Shown here: positions 43,407 to 52,752 of the stretch, one piece after another | Layout: the number at the start of each line of letters is the position of its first letter | Numbering within the stretch: the stretch's first letter is position 1 | Origin: Bacteroidales bacterium M7 | Lineage (GTDB): Bacteria; Bacteroidota; Bacteroidia; Bacteroidales; Muribaculaceae | NCBI GenBank assembly: GCA_001689515.1 | Contig: LUJR01000024.1 | Span: 96,572-160,571 of the forward strand | Direction: 5' to 3' | DNA: 64,000 bases | The notes under the pieces: generated by a model | Told to the model about the DNA's origin: nothing | Database searches by the model: none | What the model saw: the letters and a program-made list of their open reading frames with translations, nothing else | Position numbers and translations under genes: made by a program

Positions 43407-44762
43407 TTATTTGAACAAGGCTCTGAACAGGTCCATGCCGTTGGCATACAGCAGCAGGCAGAGCAGGAAGCACATGCCAATGTATTGAGCTATCTCCATG
43501 ACCTTCTCGGGGGCTTTGCGGCGTGCGATGACCTCGTAAAGCAAGAATAGCACATGTCCGCCGTCAAGTGCAGGGATAGGCAGCAGGTTCATGATGGCGA
43601 GTGCCACTGAGAAGAAGGCGGTAATCTGCCAGAACGCATACCAGTTCCATGTGTCGGGGAACATCGACCCCATGGCTCCGAATCCGCCGATGCTCTGTGC
43701 TCCTTCTGACGAAAACAGATGTTTCAGCGAACCCACATAGGCTCCGAGTGTTTCGGTGCCTATTTCCCATCCGCGGGGGAATCCGCTCAGGAGGTTGTAT
43801 TTTACCGTCACGGTCTCATAGATATCGACAGGAGAGCGGAGCTGGAAGCCGAGTTTGCCATATTCGTCAGGAGTAGCTTTCAGTGTGAGGGTGTCGTTGC
43901 TTCTTATGACGCGTATGTCGGTGTCGCGCCCGGCACGTGAGCGCAACGCTGGTGTCAGTTCGGTGAAGCTCGGAGTGGCTTTGTCACCTACACCGATGAT
44001 ATGGTCCCCTTCACGGATTCCTGCCACTGCCGCCGGTCCTCCGGCTACGAGCCTGTCGACATACACCGGCACTCGCGGAGCGAGCAATCCGCGGTCGTTG
44101 TTGAGTTTCAGCACGAAATCGTCAGGAAGCTTGATGGTAACGGTGTCAGCATGGTTGCGGAGCACCTTGACCTCGTGGGCTTCGGCGAGTTTGAGGACAA
44201 ACTGCTGGTCTGCGGCATCGAGCGGTTTGCCGTCGGCGCTCAGAGGGATGTCACCGTTGCGGAATCCGTATTGTTGCGCCGTGGGCACATAGTCAAAGCC
44301 CTCGGTCACTTTGTCTAAAGGTACATATTTGTCACCCCAGTAGATAGCTATGCCGGCATATATAAGGATGGCGAGGATGAAATTGAAGAGCACTCCGCCG
44401 AGCATGACCAGCAGACGCTGATAGGCTGGTTTCGAGCGGAACTCCCATGGCTGTGGCGGCTTTGCCATCTGCTCTTTGTCCATGCTTTCGTCAATCATTC
44501 CGGCTATCTTGACATAGCCACCCAGAGGCAGCCATCCGATGCCGTACTCGGTGTCACGCCATGTGGCGCGTCCGTCGGACTTCTTGGCTTTTTCTTTAGG
44601 CTTCCATTTGACCAGCGAGAAACCCGGATTGAAAAAAAGGTAGAATTTCTCGACCTTTATGCCGAATATGCGGGCGAAGATATAGTGGCCAAGTTCGTGC
44701 ATGACCACCAGAAAAGCGAGTGCGGCGATCAGCTGCGCCGCCTTTATGAGGAATGATTCCAT
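43407..44762 (-). CDS. rseP: Site-2 intramembrane metalloprotease RseP
   Basis: The 451-residue protein has the catalytic HELGH in the first transmembrane segment (AFLVVMHELGHYIFARIFG), PDZ-type periplasmic domains (GGPAAVAGIREGDHIIGVGD), and NLLPIPALDGGHVLF carrying the third zinc ligand. It cleaves anti-sigma factors or other membrane substrates within the inner membrane. In many bacteria it sits next to dxr; here no dxr is adjacent. It has a promoter at 44791-44798. Confidence 0.95.
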   Translation of the reverse strand: MESFLIKAAQLIAALAFLVVMHELGHYIFARIFGIKVEKFYLFFNPGFSLVKWKPKEKAKKSDGRATWRDTEYGIGWLPLGGYVKIAGMIDESMDKEQMAKPPQPWEFRSKPAYQRLLVMLGGVLFNFILAILIYAGIAIYWGDKYVPLDKVTEGFDYVPTAQQYGFRNGDIPLSADGKPLDAADQQFVLKLAEAHEVKVLRNHADTVTIKLPDDFVLKLNNDRGLLAPRVPVYVDRLVAGGPAAVAGIREGDHIIGVGDKATPSFTELTPALRSRAGRDTDIRVIRSNDTLTLKATPDEYGKLGFQLRSPVDIYETVTVKYNLLSGFPRGWEIGTETLGAYVGSLKHLFSSEGAQSIGGFGAMGSMFPDTWNWYAFWQITAFFSVALAIMNLLPIPALDGGHVLFLLYEVIARRKAPEKVMEIAQYIGMCFLLCLLLYANGMDLFRALFK

Positions 44763-44790
44763 CTGTGATATTCAAGTGAGATAAGACCGA

Positions 44791-44798
44791 CAAATATA
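44791..44798 (-). promoter_or_regulatory. Putative -7 promoter of rseP
   Basis: The minus strand reads TATATTTG, 29 bp upstream of the ATG at 44762. Confidence 0.55.
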
Positions 44799-44849
44799 GC
44801 CATTTTTCGCCGATATGGCAATATGGTGGGTGTATCCCGCTTGATTTCA

Positions 44850-45656
44850 TTATGACTGAGGAGGATTAGGTCCGTCAGATGTGTTGTTGGCAGTAGGCTC
44901 TGGTTGTTTTGACGTGGACGCATCGGAGGCATGTGTCTGCGCCGCGATTTTGTCGGCACGTTGCTGCCGCAGGCGTATCACAGTGGAGGTAATGAACACT
45001 GTGAAAAGAGGGAACATGATCATTCCCATGCCCGAAAGCACTATTTGCAATATCTTGCCCGATATGGTCAGAGGGGCTATGTTACATCCGATAGTGGTCA
45101 CGACCATGCACGAAAACCACAGTGCTGATGAATAGTCGGGTATCTGCGGATTGACCGGCTGTTCGCGCTCAAATATGATGAGGCTGCAAAAGTACACCAC
45201 CAGCACCAGTATGGATGTGTAGCTCGCAAATACTGAAGCCATCCGGTTATGGGCAAAGAATCCCACGATGATGGCTATCGCCAGACCTCCGCGAGCCAAT
45301 GGGATGAAGCGGAGAAAATACACCGTCTCGGGGCTAAGATTGAGGTTGAACTGGTTGATGATGTTGAGCACAGGGATGGACAAGAGAAAGAAAAGCCAAC
45401 GGCGGCGGATATACCGCCATTTGCTGCGGGCAAATGACATCTCTATGAAAAACGTCGCCATGAATATGATGCAGACCCAGAATTGGAATGTCATATATAC
45501 ATGGTTGTCAAGGAACGGGATGCCCTGTAAAGTGTCGACCGATATGAACACGATTAGCAATACCGACAATATGAGTACTGTGGCATTGAGGATTACAGTG
45601 ATGCGTTGCTGCATCGGAGTAAGGGTCGATGGCCTGTGTTGTGATGGTGATGACAT
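44850..45656 (-). CDS. Voltage-gated-like ion channel family membrane protein with altered filter
   Basis: The 268-residue protein has about six transmembrane segments, an Arg/Lys-rich S4-like region (FARSKWRYIRRRW, FLRFIPLARGG) and a pore loop read as SCMVVTTIGCNIAPLT. In potassium channels this loop is TTVGYGD, so the GYG core is replaced by GCN. The C-terminal 30 residues are hydrophilic and low complexity (KQPEPTANNTSDGPNPPQS). It resembles the potassium channel superfamily, but its selectivity cannot be assumed. It is divergent from the phosphoribosyltransferase gene. Confidence 0.72.
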   Translation of the reverse strand: MSSPSQHRPSTLTPMQQRITVILNATVLILSVLLIVFISVDTLQGIPFLDNHVYMTFQFWVCIIFMATFFIEMSFARSKWRYIRRRWLFFLLSIPVLNIINQFNLNLSPETVYFLRFIPLARGGLAIAIIVGFFAHNRMASVFASYTSILVLVVYFCSLIIFEREQPVNPQIPDYSSALWFSCMVVTTIGCNIAPLTISGKILQIVLSGMGMIMFPLFTVFITSTVIRLRQQRADKIAAQTHASDASTSKQPEPTANNTSDGPNPPQS

Positions 45657-45717
45657 GGCGACAAACGGTATACAATTGCTTATTTTTCTAACAATGTTAC
45701 GCCATCTATGGTTTTGT

Positions 45718-45738
45718 CAAAATTAACTTGTATATTTG
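45718..45738. promoter_or_regulatory. Divergent -7 elements between the channel and PRTase genes
   Basis: CAAAATTA at 45718-45725 is TAATTTTG on the minus strand (channel gene). TATATTTG at 45731-45738 faces the phosphoribosyltransferase gene, whose ATG is at 45814. Confidence 0.5.
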
Positions 45739-45813
45739 TGGCAATAAAAACACACGTCTTTTCTGAACTCCTACGCACATCACCCCTGCGTCAGAAAAAG
45801 TGACACTATATAA

Positions 45814-46398
45814 ATGGAATTAGTTACTCTCGAAGAGCAACATTTTAAGACCGCTTGCAAGAAGCTGGCTGAGAAGGTGCATCACATGCAGTTTCAGCCA
45901 GATGTTATCATAGGCATACGCTCCGCCGGTGTCTACGTTGCCGACGAAGTTGCCAAATGCTACCCTCAGGCTAAAGTATATTACATCAAGCCTCTTGACA
46001 ATAAACCCGCATCGCGCAAGGTGTTCAATGTGCTTTTCCGTATCACACCCGAATGGCTCCTCAAGAAGTTGCGTGAAATCAAAGAAACAGGCCGTTCGAC
46101 CAAAAAACACTCTCTGTCACGCAAATTCGAGATGCCTCAGGAGGTCAAAGAGCTTGGCTCCCGGCATGTGCTCTTAGTGGATGACTCGGTCGACGGAGGC
46201 TCAACGTTGGGTAGTGCCGCCAAGAGGCTCATGGCGCTCAATCCGGATATTACTCTGTTTACAGCCACCATAGCGGTGACCCGCCGTTGCGCCATCTGCA
46301 AGCCTGATGTGTCGCTGTATAAGCCTGGTACATTGGTGCGTTATCCCTGGTCGGTCGACTTCAAGCCCGGTCATAAATATCCTACACCAAAATTCTGA
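45814..46398 (+). CDS. Type I phosphoribosyltransferase-fold protein
   Basis: The 194-residue protein has the PRPP-binding loop VLLVDDSVDGGST at 119-131 and an N-terminal IIGIRSAGVYVADEVAK, equivalent to the PP-loop region. A basic insert (EIKETGRSTKKHSLSRKF) and a Cys pair (RRCAICKPD) near the end are unlike standard hypoxanthine or adenine enzymes, so the acceptor base is unknown. It heads a run with a HAD phosphatase, a GT2 glycosyltransferase and dihydroorotase. Confidence 0.82.
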   Translation: MELVTLEEQHFKTACKKLAEKVHHMQFQPDVIIGIRSAGVYVADEVAKCYPQAKVYYIKPLDNKPASRKVFNVLFRITPEWLLKKLREIKETGRSTKKHSLSRKFEMPQEVKELGSRHVLLVDDSVDGGSTLGSAAKRLMALNPDITLFTATIAVTRRCAICKPDVSLYKPGTLVRYPWSVDFKPGHKYPTPKF

Positions 46399-46452
46399 CG
46401 GGTATTATCATAGGCAGTATAACCTTCTTTTCCACCATTTTGACCGTCTGCC

Positions 46453-47094
46453 ATGACAGAAATGAGCAAAATAGCGGTGATTGATGTAGATGACACTCTT
46501 CTGTGTGGCAACTCGCTCAAAATGCTTCTCTACGGCACTCTCATGAACCAGATGAAGCGACGCAGATGGCGGCAGATGTCACTGCTGTGTTGGGCTATGA
46601 TGAAGCGCATCCTGCATATGTCATCACATGTCGAACTCAAGCAGCAGATATGCAGATCGGCGATTGATGTCATGACGGATGCTGATTTTGACGCTCTCAC
46701 AGCCGCTATGCTTGCCAAGGTGCGCCCGTCTGTGCGTAGGATCATCAACCGCTGGATTGCCGACGGAGGCGATGTCGTGATAGCTTCGGCTGGAATGCGA
46801 TTCTGCCTGCAAGACATGGTCAGGCAGATGGGGCTACGTTACCTTGTGGCTACGGATTATGACGCAGCCACAGGGGGCATGGGACATGAGACCCGTTCGG
46901 AATCGAAATTGCAGGCTGTCCGAACTTTGGCAGTCGCAGAGCGGTTAGGAGATATAGGCATGGTGGTGACTGATCATATCGACGACCTTCCGCTGTTGTC
47001 ATTGCCAGACGTAAGGAGAGTGCTGGTTGCCCCTCGCCGTAGCCTCTGCCAGACTCTTGATGCCTCCTCTCTATCATACGAAATAATCAACTGA
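46453..47094 (+). CDS. HAD-IB-type phosphatase
   Basis: The 213-residue protein has motif I DVDDTLLCGNS (first Asp at 11), a helical cap rich in Met/Arg (MNQMKRRRWRQM), motif II VVIASAGM and motif III/IV TDHIDDLPLL. HAD-IB members include phosphoserine phosphatase and polyprenyl- or glycerol-phosphate phosphatases. The basic cap suggests a membrane-near or anionic substrate. It lies 54 bp after the PRTase and 32 bp before the GT2 gene. An internal ATG at 46462 is an alternative start. Confidence 0.82.
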   Translation: MTEMSKIAVIDVDDTLLCGNSLKMLLYGTLMNQMKRRRWRQMSLLCWAMMKRILHMSSHVELKQQICRSAIDVMTDADFDALTAAMLAKVRPSVRRIINRWIADGGDVVIASAGMRFCLQDMVRQMGLRYLVATDYDAATGGMGHETRSESKLQAVRTLAVAERLGDIGMVVTDHIDDLPLLSLPDVRRVLVAPRRSLCQTLDASSLSYEIIN

Positions 47095-47126
47095 CCGCAA
47101 TTCCTGCCGGTTATATATCGAACACT

Positions 47127-47909
47127 ATGGATACCCAGCACAACGACAGCATTGTCATCATACCCACATATAACGAATGCGAGAACATCGCCGCTATAAT
47201 AGACGCTGTATTCGCATTGCCGCATCCTATGGATGTCCTCATAATTGACGACAATTCGCCTGACGGAACTGCCCAGATAGTCCGCGACAAGATGGCGGAG
47301 CACCCTGGACGTGTGCATCTACTGGAGCGTCCCGGCAAACTCGGACTGGGTACGGCATACATCATGGGTTTCAAATGGGCGCTTGAACGCGAATGGTATC
47401 ACTACATCTTTGAGATGGATGCTGATTTCTCCCATAATCCAGCCGATCTGATAGCCTTGCGTGATGCATGCGCCGTTGAGGGTCATGATATGTCCATCGG
47501 TTCCCGTTATGTCACTGGGGTCAATGTGGTAAATTGGCCTATGGGGCGCGTAATGATGAGCTATTTTGCCAGCAAATATGTCAAGATAGTTACCGGAATG
47601 CCTATCAATGACACCACGGCTGGTTTTGTATGCTACACGCGGCGTGTGCTTGAGGCTTTGCCGCTTGACGATATCCGTTTCAAGGGCTATGCGTTCCAGA
47701 TAGAGATGAAGTTTACCGTCTACAACTACAAGTTCTCTATCAAGGAGGTGCCTATCATTTTCGTCAATCGGGTGCTTGGCACCAGCAAGATGAATTCGGG
47801 AATATTCGGTGAGGCGATGTTCGGTGTGCTGCGTTTGAAATGGGACAGCCTGTTCAAGCACTATCCCGATTACTCGCGTCCTCGCCGCGAACTGCCCGAG
47901 GGAAAATAA
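47127..47909 (+). CDS. Polyprenol-phosphate sugar synthase (Dpm1-like GT2)
   Basis: The 260-residue GT-A protein has VIIPTYNECENIAAIID, DDNSPDGT (UDP/GDP-sugar binding), the catalytic EMDADFSHNP and YAFQIEMKF, without C-terminal transmembrane helices, as in soluble dolichyl-phosphate mannose synthases. It would load mannose (or another sugar) onto a polyprenyl phosphate at the cytosolic face, a donor for GT-C enzymes such as the one at 37827. Sugar identity is inference. Confidence 0.9.
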   Translation: MDTQHNDSIVIIPTYNECENIAAIIDAVFALPHPMDVLIIDDNSPDGTAQIVRDKMAEHPGRVHLLERPGKLGLGTAYIMGFKWALEREWYHYIFEMDADFSHNPADLIALRDACAVEGHDMSIGSRYVTGVNVVNWPMGRVMMSYFASKYVKIVTGMPINDTTAGFVCYTRRVLEALPLDDIRFKGYAFQIEMKFTVYNYKFSIKEVPIIFVNRVLGTSKMNSGIFGEAMFGVLRLKWDSLFKHYPDYSRPRRELPEGK

Positions 47910-47941
47910 GATATCTTCAATGCACATCTATGGAGACCTCG

Positions 47942-49300
47942 ATGCTTATATATAATGTGACGATTGTCAACCGCGGTCGTAAGCGTCGCGGTATAGTAGC
48001 AGTCCGTAACCATCGTATCAAAGCTGTATCATACGATACTGACGGCTGGTTGCCTGAAGGACTCATAGAGAAATACCCGGATGCGATCATAATTGATGGG
48101 GATGGTGCATATCTCCTTCCTGGTGTTATAGACACCCATGTGCATTTCCGTGACCCAGGACTGACCGAGAAGGCTGACATTGTGTCAGAGAGTGCCGCTG
48201 CCGTCGCTGGTGGAGTCACTTCCTATATTGACATGCCCAATACGGTGCCACAGACTACTACTGTTGACCGTTGGGAGGCAAAAACGGCTCTGGCAGTCGG
48301 ACGTTCTGATGCCAATTATGCTTTTTTTATAGGGGTATCTGCTGATAACAGGGATGAACTGCTTAAGGCGGATTATACCCAGGTTCCTGGCATCAAACTG
48401 TTTCTTGGTTCTACCACGGGGGATATGATGGTGTCAGACGGCAAGCTCATAGAACGTCTGCTTGCCGATGCTCCATGTCCCATAGTGGTGCATGCTGAGA
48501 GCGAAAAGGTTATACAGACTAATCTGACGCGGCTTAATCCTGATGGATTGGCGGACTTACCTGTCGACTACCATTCACGCATCCGTTCAGCCGAGGCTTG
48601 CTATGAGTCGTCGAAAGCCATAGTGGAGCTGGCTCGTAAACATGATGCGCTGCTACACGTGGCACATGTAAGCACGGCAGCTGAGCTGGAGCTGTTCACT
48701 CGTGGACCCGTGCTTGGAAAACGTATCACGGCAGAGACATGTCCGCAATATTTGCTTTTTAGCGATGAGGATTGGGCTGAAAAAGGCGCACGTATGAAAT
48801 GTAACCCGGCAGTCAAATCTGTAGCTGACAGGGATGCCCTGCGTGATGCTGTGCGCACAGGGCTTATCGACACCATTGCCACTGACCATGCTCCGCATCT
48901 GCTTGCCGACAAGGAGGGTGGGGCGTTGAAAGCTAAGTCAGGCATGCCGATGGTACAGTTTTCGCTTGTCAAGATGTTTGACCTGTTTGGTCCGGAACTG
49001 GTCGTAGAGAAGATGTGTCATAATCCGGCGCGTGTGTTCGGCATAGAAGAGCGAGGTTTTGTGGATACAGGCATGTATGCTGACTTCGTGCTCGTGTCGC
49101 GTCGTGACACACCCCACGTCATCACCGACTCGGAGGTGGTCAGCAAGTGTGGATGGACTCCCTTGGCAGGCATGACCACCGACTATAAAGTAAATGCCAC
49201 CATCCTCAATGGTCACGTCGCCTATTGGAATATGGCAGGCATCAATCCCCCATGCCGAGCCTACGGCAAGCCCCTGACATTCAACCCCATCCGCCGCTGA
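47942..49300 (+). CDS. pyrC: Dihydroorotase
   Basis: The 452-residue amidohydrolase has metal-binding DTHVHFRDPG at 64-73, later histidines (VVHAESEKV, LLHVAHVSTA), the catalytic ATDHAPH and the C-terminal GWTPLAG motif. It is of the longer, PyrC/CAD-type class that closes carbamoyl-aspartate to dihydroorotate in pyrimidine synthesis. The ATG at 47942 (MLIYNVTIVN) fits the family; 47930 is possible. The gap to the GT2 gene is 32 bp. Confidence 0.94.
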   Translation: MLIYNVTIVNRGRKRRGIVAVRNHRIKAVSYDTDGWLPEGLIEKYPDAIIIDGDGAYLLPGVIDTHVHFRDPGLTEKADIVSESAAAVAGGVTSYIDMPNTVPQTTTVDRWEAKTALAVGRSDANYAFFIGVSADNRDELLKADYTQVPGIKLFLGSTTGDMMVSDGKLIERLLADAPCPIVVHAESEKVIQTNLTRLNPDGLADLPVDYHSRIRSAEACYESSKAIVELARKHDALLHVAHVSTAAELELFTRGPVLGKRITAETCPQYLLFSDEDWAEKGARMKCNPAVKSVADRDALRDAVRTGLIDTIATDHAPHLLADKEGGALKAKSGMPMVQFSLVKMFDLFGPELVVEKMCHNPARVFGIEERGFVDTGMYADFVLVSRRDTPHVITDSEVVSKCGWTPLAGMTTDYKVNATILNGHVAYWNMAGINPPCRAYGKPLTFNPIRR

Positions 49301-49354
49301 CAGAGGGGAATAGCATGTCACAATGTCACTAACCTAACGATTTGTATGCAATTT

Positions 49355-49574
49355 GCGCCCCTTGTGGGCGCTTCTCTTTGATAGCCGAGGGGCTTGCCCC
49401 TCGGTGAAGGGCGTGGAAAGAAACGCGCTGCGCTTTGCCGCAGCGCATCAGTCGCTATCAAATTGAATATCATGGAGTTTGATGCGCTGCAGCAAAGCGC
49501 AGCGCGTGTCATAGGCTGACGTTTACCGAGGGGCAAGCCCCTCGGCTACGAGAAAGATGCGTCCATTCGGACGC
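49355..49574. repeat. Palindrome island 3 (large nested inverted repeat)
   Basis: The 377-bp gap between pyrC and miaB (49301-49677) has no gene but holds a nested structure. ATAGCCGAGGGGCTTGCCCC (49381 onward) mirrors GGGGCAAGCCCCTCGGCTA (to 49548). GCGCTGCGCTTTGC (49425-49438) mirrors GCAAAGCGCAGCGC (49492-49505), and ATCAAA mirrors TTTGAT at the centre. Flanking hairpins are GCGCCCCTTGTGGGCGC (49355-49371) and GCGTCCATTCGGACGC (49559-49574). Confidence 0.87.
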
Positions 49575-49677
49575 GAACATGGCAATAACAAGATTACGCA
49601 AAGTTAGGGACATTGTGCCAGGACATCTTCGTCAGCTATGATAAAACCATATTGGCGTTTGATGATATGCTATGCCT

Positions 49678-51039
49678 TTATACCAGTTCGCCCATCAGGG
49701 TGGCGGAGGTGGAGGATATGATGCGGACGCGGACGGTGTCACCGATTTTGTAGTCACCGCGTGGCACTATGACAGCCTTGTTCTGGCTGTTGCGGCCTAT
49801 GCGCTGGTCGGTGCTGCGTTTGGAGACACCCTCTATCAATACATCAAACTCCTTGCCTACGTCACGGCGGTTGCTCTCTGCCGACAGCTCGTTTTGCAGT
49901 GCTATCATGCGGTTTAGACGCTCTATCTTCACATCCTCGGGGATATTGTCGGGCATCGTCCGCGCTGCCAATGTGCCAGGACGTTCGGAGTATTTAAACA
50001 TGAACGCTGAGTCAAATCTCACCTCCTTCATAAGAGAGAGAGTCTGGTTGAAATCATCCTCGCTCTCGTCGTGGAAACCGGTAAACATGTCGGTGGATAT
50101 GCCGCAGTCGGGGATGGCTTTGCGTATGGCTTCTATGCGTCCGAGATACCATTCGCGCGTGTATTTGCGGTTCATCGCTTTGAGCACTTTGTTGCTGCCG
50201 CTCTGCACCGGAAGGTGTATGTGGCGTGCGATGTTGGGATGTGAGGCTATTACAGCTATGGTCTCGTCGCTCATGTCCTTAGGGTGAGATGTGGTGAAGC
50301 GGATGCGCATTTCTGGCGCATGTTCTGCCACCATGGCGAGTAGATGGTCAAAGCGGGTAGTCGCTCCGCTCGCCGGGTCGGTAAAGGAATATGAATTGAC
50401 ATTCTGACCAAGCAGAGTCACTTCGCGGAAACCTTTGGCTCGGAGGTCATCAAGTTCGGCGAGGATGCTGCGGGGCTCGCGCGAACGTTCGCGCCCGCGA
50501 GTGTAGGGGACGATGCAGTAGGAGCAGAAGTTGTTGCATCCGCGCATTATGCTTATAAAACCGCTGACACGGTTGGCGCCTATGCGCACCGGTATGATGT
50601 CGCGGTAAGTTTCGGTGGTCGAAAGGTCTACATTGATAGCCTTTTGTCCGCTTTCGGCGGCAGCAAACAGAGCAGGGAGGTCCAGATAGCTGTCAGGTCC
50701 TGCCACTATATCCACGTTATAGTCGTTGATCAGGGTGTCGCGTACACGCTCTGCCATGCAGCCTATGACCCCAGTCAGAAGCCGATGGGAGCGTGAGCGT
50801 TTGCGACGCATGGCATTGAGTGCTTCCAGCCGGCTCACTATCTTCTGCTCTGCATTGTCGCGGATGCTGCAGGTGTTGAGTAGCACAGCGTCTGCATCTT
50901 CGATGGAGTCTGTCAGGCTGTAGCCTGCCATCTGCATGACAGATGCGACCACCTCGCTGTCGGCGGCATTCATCTGGCAGCCGTAGGTCTCTATATATAA
51001 TTTCTTATCGGTTACAGGGTTTGGTTCGATTGCACTCAT
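49678..51039 (-). CDS. miaB: tRNA-2-methylthio-N6-dimethylallyladenosine synthase MiaB
   Basis: The 453-residue methylthiotransferase has the N-terminal UPF0004 domain with its three cysteines (YGCQMNAADSE, LNTCSIRDNAE, GVIGCMAER), the radical SAM cluster GCNNFCSYCIVPYTRGRERS and a C-terminal TRAM domain (RGDYKIGDTVRVRIISS). It adds the methylthio group at A37 of tRNAs reading UNN codons. Only palindromic DNA lies downstream. Confidence 0.95.
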   Translation of the reverse strand: MSAIEPNPVTDKKLYIETYGCQMNAADSEVVASVMQMAGYSLTDSIEDADAVLLNTCSIRDNAEQKIVSRLEALNAMRRKRSRSHRLLTGVIGCMAERVRDTLINDYNVDIVAGPDSYLDLPALFAAAESGQKAINVDLSTTETYRDIIPVRIGANRVSGFISIMRGCNNFCSYCIVPYTRGRERSREPRSILAELDDLRAKGFREVTLLGQNVNSYSFTDPASGATTRFDHLLAMVAEHAPEMRIRFTTSHPKDMSDETIAVIASHPNIARHIHLPVQSGSNKVLKAMNRKYTREWYLGRIEAIRKAIPDCGISTDMFTGFHDESEDDFNQTLSLMKEVRFDSAFMFKYSERPGTLAARTMPDNIPEDVKIERLNRMIALQNELSAESNRRDVGKEFDVLIEGVSKRSTDQRIGRNSQNKAVIVPRGDYKIGDTVRVRIISSTSATLMGELV

Positions 51040-51109
51040 CGGCTAAAAGTGTGCAACTCTTTGTTGCACTTCATAAAAGTATTTTGTAATTTTGCGAAAA
51101 AGAAAGGAC

Positions 51110-51117
51110 TATCTTTG
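51110..51117 (+). promoter_or_regulatory. Putative -7 promoter of the CoA-transferase gene
   Basis: TATCTTTG gives a leader of about 125 bases before the ATG at 51248; a second match, TAATTTTG, lies at 51087-51094. The leader is AT-rich with no obvious riboswitch fold. Confidence 0.5.
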
Positions 51118-51247
51118 CAAATCGGAAAAATAATGCCTTATGACCCAATCGGTTGTGTCTAAAGGGCGGTATTGCAATATGACAGGATTTCGGCTGCAAA
51201 TTTACTAAAATACTCACATTAACATCATATCATAAACAGAGAAAATC

Positions 51248-52732
51248 ATGGCATTTCCCGTAATTTCAGCCACTGAAGCCGCTCAATACATCAAGAACGG
51301 CGACAACATCGGTCTCTCAGGATTCACTGCCTGCGGTACACCTAAAGCTGTCACCGAGGCTCTGGCAGAGATCGCTACAAAGGAACACGCCGAGGGACGT
51401 GACTTCAAGGTGAGCCTCTTCACCGGAGCTTCTACCAACGACCATGTAGACGGCGCGCTCGGTCGTGCCAACGCCATCGACAAGCGTGCTCCCTATCAGA
51501 GCACTGCCGACTCGCGCAAAGGCATCAATGCCCGCAATATCAACTACTTTGACCTGCATCTGTCAGAGATGGCTCAGAAATTGCGCTATGGTTTCTATGG
51601 ACCGATGAACATCGGTATCATAGAGGTGGCTGATATCGATGATAACGGCGATGCCGTGCTCGGTACAGGCGTGGGTATGAGCCCGACTGTTGCCATGATG
51701 GCTGACAAAATCATCATAGAGCGTAACCACGAGGTGTCGCCACGCATGCGCGGTGTGCATGACCTCGTTTTGCCTCTGGATCCCCCTTATCGCCGCGAAA
51801 TAGGCATCTACAAGGCATCTGACCGCATCGGCAGCCCTGTGCTCCATATCGACCCTGCCAAGATCGTAGGCATCGTGGAAACCAATGCCAAGGACGGAGC
51901 CAAGACATTCACCGCTCCTGATGAGGTGAGCCAGCGTATAGCTGCCAATGTCTGTGACCTGCTTGCGAGCGACCTCCGTGCCGGACGCATCCCCAAGGAG
52001 TTCCTTCCCCTCCAGAGCGGCGTGGGCAATGTGGCAAATGCTGTGCTCTTCGGTCTGGCTGAGCGTGACGATATACCTGCATTTGAGATGTACACAGAGG
52101 TTGTGCAAGATGCTGTGGTAGGACTCATGGAGAGCGGCAAGTGTAAGTTTGCCAGTGCATGCTCCATGTCGTTCAGCGACGAGATGATGGACCATGTATT
52201 TGCCAATATGGACTTCTTCCATGACCGCATAGTGCTCCGCCCTGGTGAAATATCCAACTCACCTGAAGTGGTGCGCCGACTCGGCATCATCGCCATGAAT
52301 ACCGCTCTTGAAGCTGATATATTCGGCAATGTGAACTCTACACATGTGACCGGCACCAAGATGATGAACGGTATCGGCGGCAGTGGCGACTTCACCCGCA
52401 ACTCCTACCTCTCGATATTCTCATGCCCCTCTATTACCAAGGGCGGTGCCATCAGCAACATTGTCCCCATGGTGTCACACGTGGACCACTCGGAGCACTC
52501 GGTGGACATCATCATCACCGACCAGGGCATAGCCGACCTGCGTGGCAAGTCGCCCATACAGCGCGCCCATGAGATCATAGAGCACTGCGCCCACCCCGAC
52601 TACCGTCCGCTGCTGCGTGACTACCTCGCCCGTGGAGCCAACGCCCACACTCCCCATTCGCTCTGCAACGCATTCGCCTTCCACGAAGCATTCATCGAAA
52701 CCGGCGACATGCGCAACGCCAAATTCAACTGA
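51248..52732 (+). CDS. Acetyl-CoA hydrolase/transferase family (succinyl-CoA:acetate CoA-transferase type)
   Basis: The 494-residue protein matches class I CoA-transferases of the Ach1/Cat1 group: AFPVISATEAAQYIKNGDNIG at the start, FTACGTPKAV, FEMYTEVVQDAVV with the catalytic glutamate, and GIGGSGDFTRNSYLSIF. It moves CoA between succinate or propionate and acetate, fitting the succinate/propionate fermentation of Bacteroidales (pathway assignment is inference). A strong terminator follows. Confidence 0.92.
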   Translation: MAFPVISATEAAQYIKNGDNIGLSGFTACGTPKAVTEALAEIATKEHAEGRDFKVSLFTGASTNDHVDGALGRANAIDKRAPYQSTADSRKGINARNINYFDLHLSEMAQKLRYGFYGPMNIGIIEVADIDDNGDAVLGTGVGMSPTVAMMADKIIIERNHEVSPRMRGVHDLVLPLDPPYRREIGIYKASDRIGSPVLHIDPAKIVGIVETNAKDGAKTFTAPDEVSQRIAANVCDLLASDLRAGRIPKEFLPLQSGVGNVANAVLFGLAERDDIPAFEMYTEVVQDAVVGLMESGKCKFASACSMSFSDEMMDHVFANMDFFHDRIVLRPGEISNSPEVVRRLGIIAMNTALEADIFGNVNSTHVTGTKMMNGIGGSGDFTRNSYLSIFSCPSITKGGAISNIVPMVSHVDHSEHSVDIIITDQGIADLRGKSPIQRAHEIIEHCAHPDYRPLLRDYLARGANAHTPHSLCNAFAFHEAFIETGDMRNAKFN

Positions 52733-52752
52733 TATATTCATTTCCATACATC

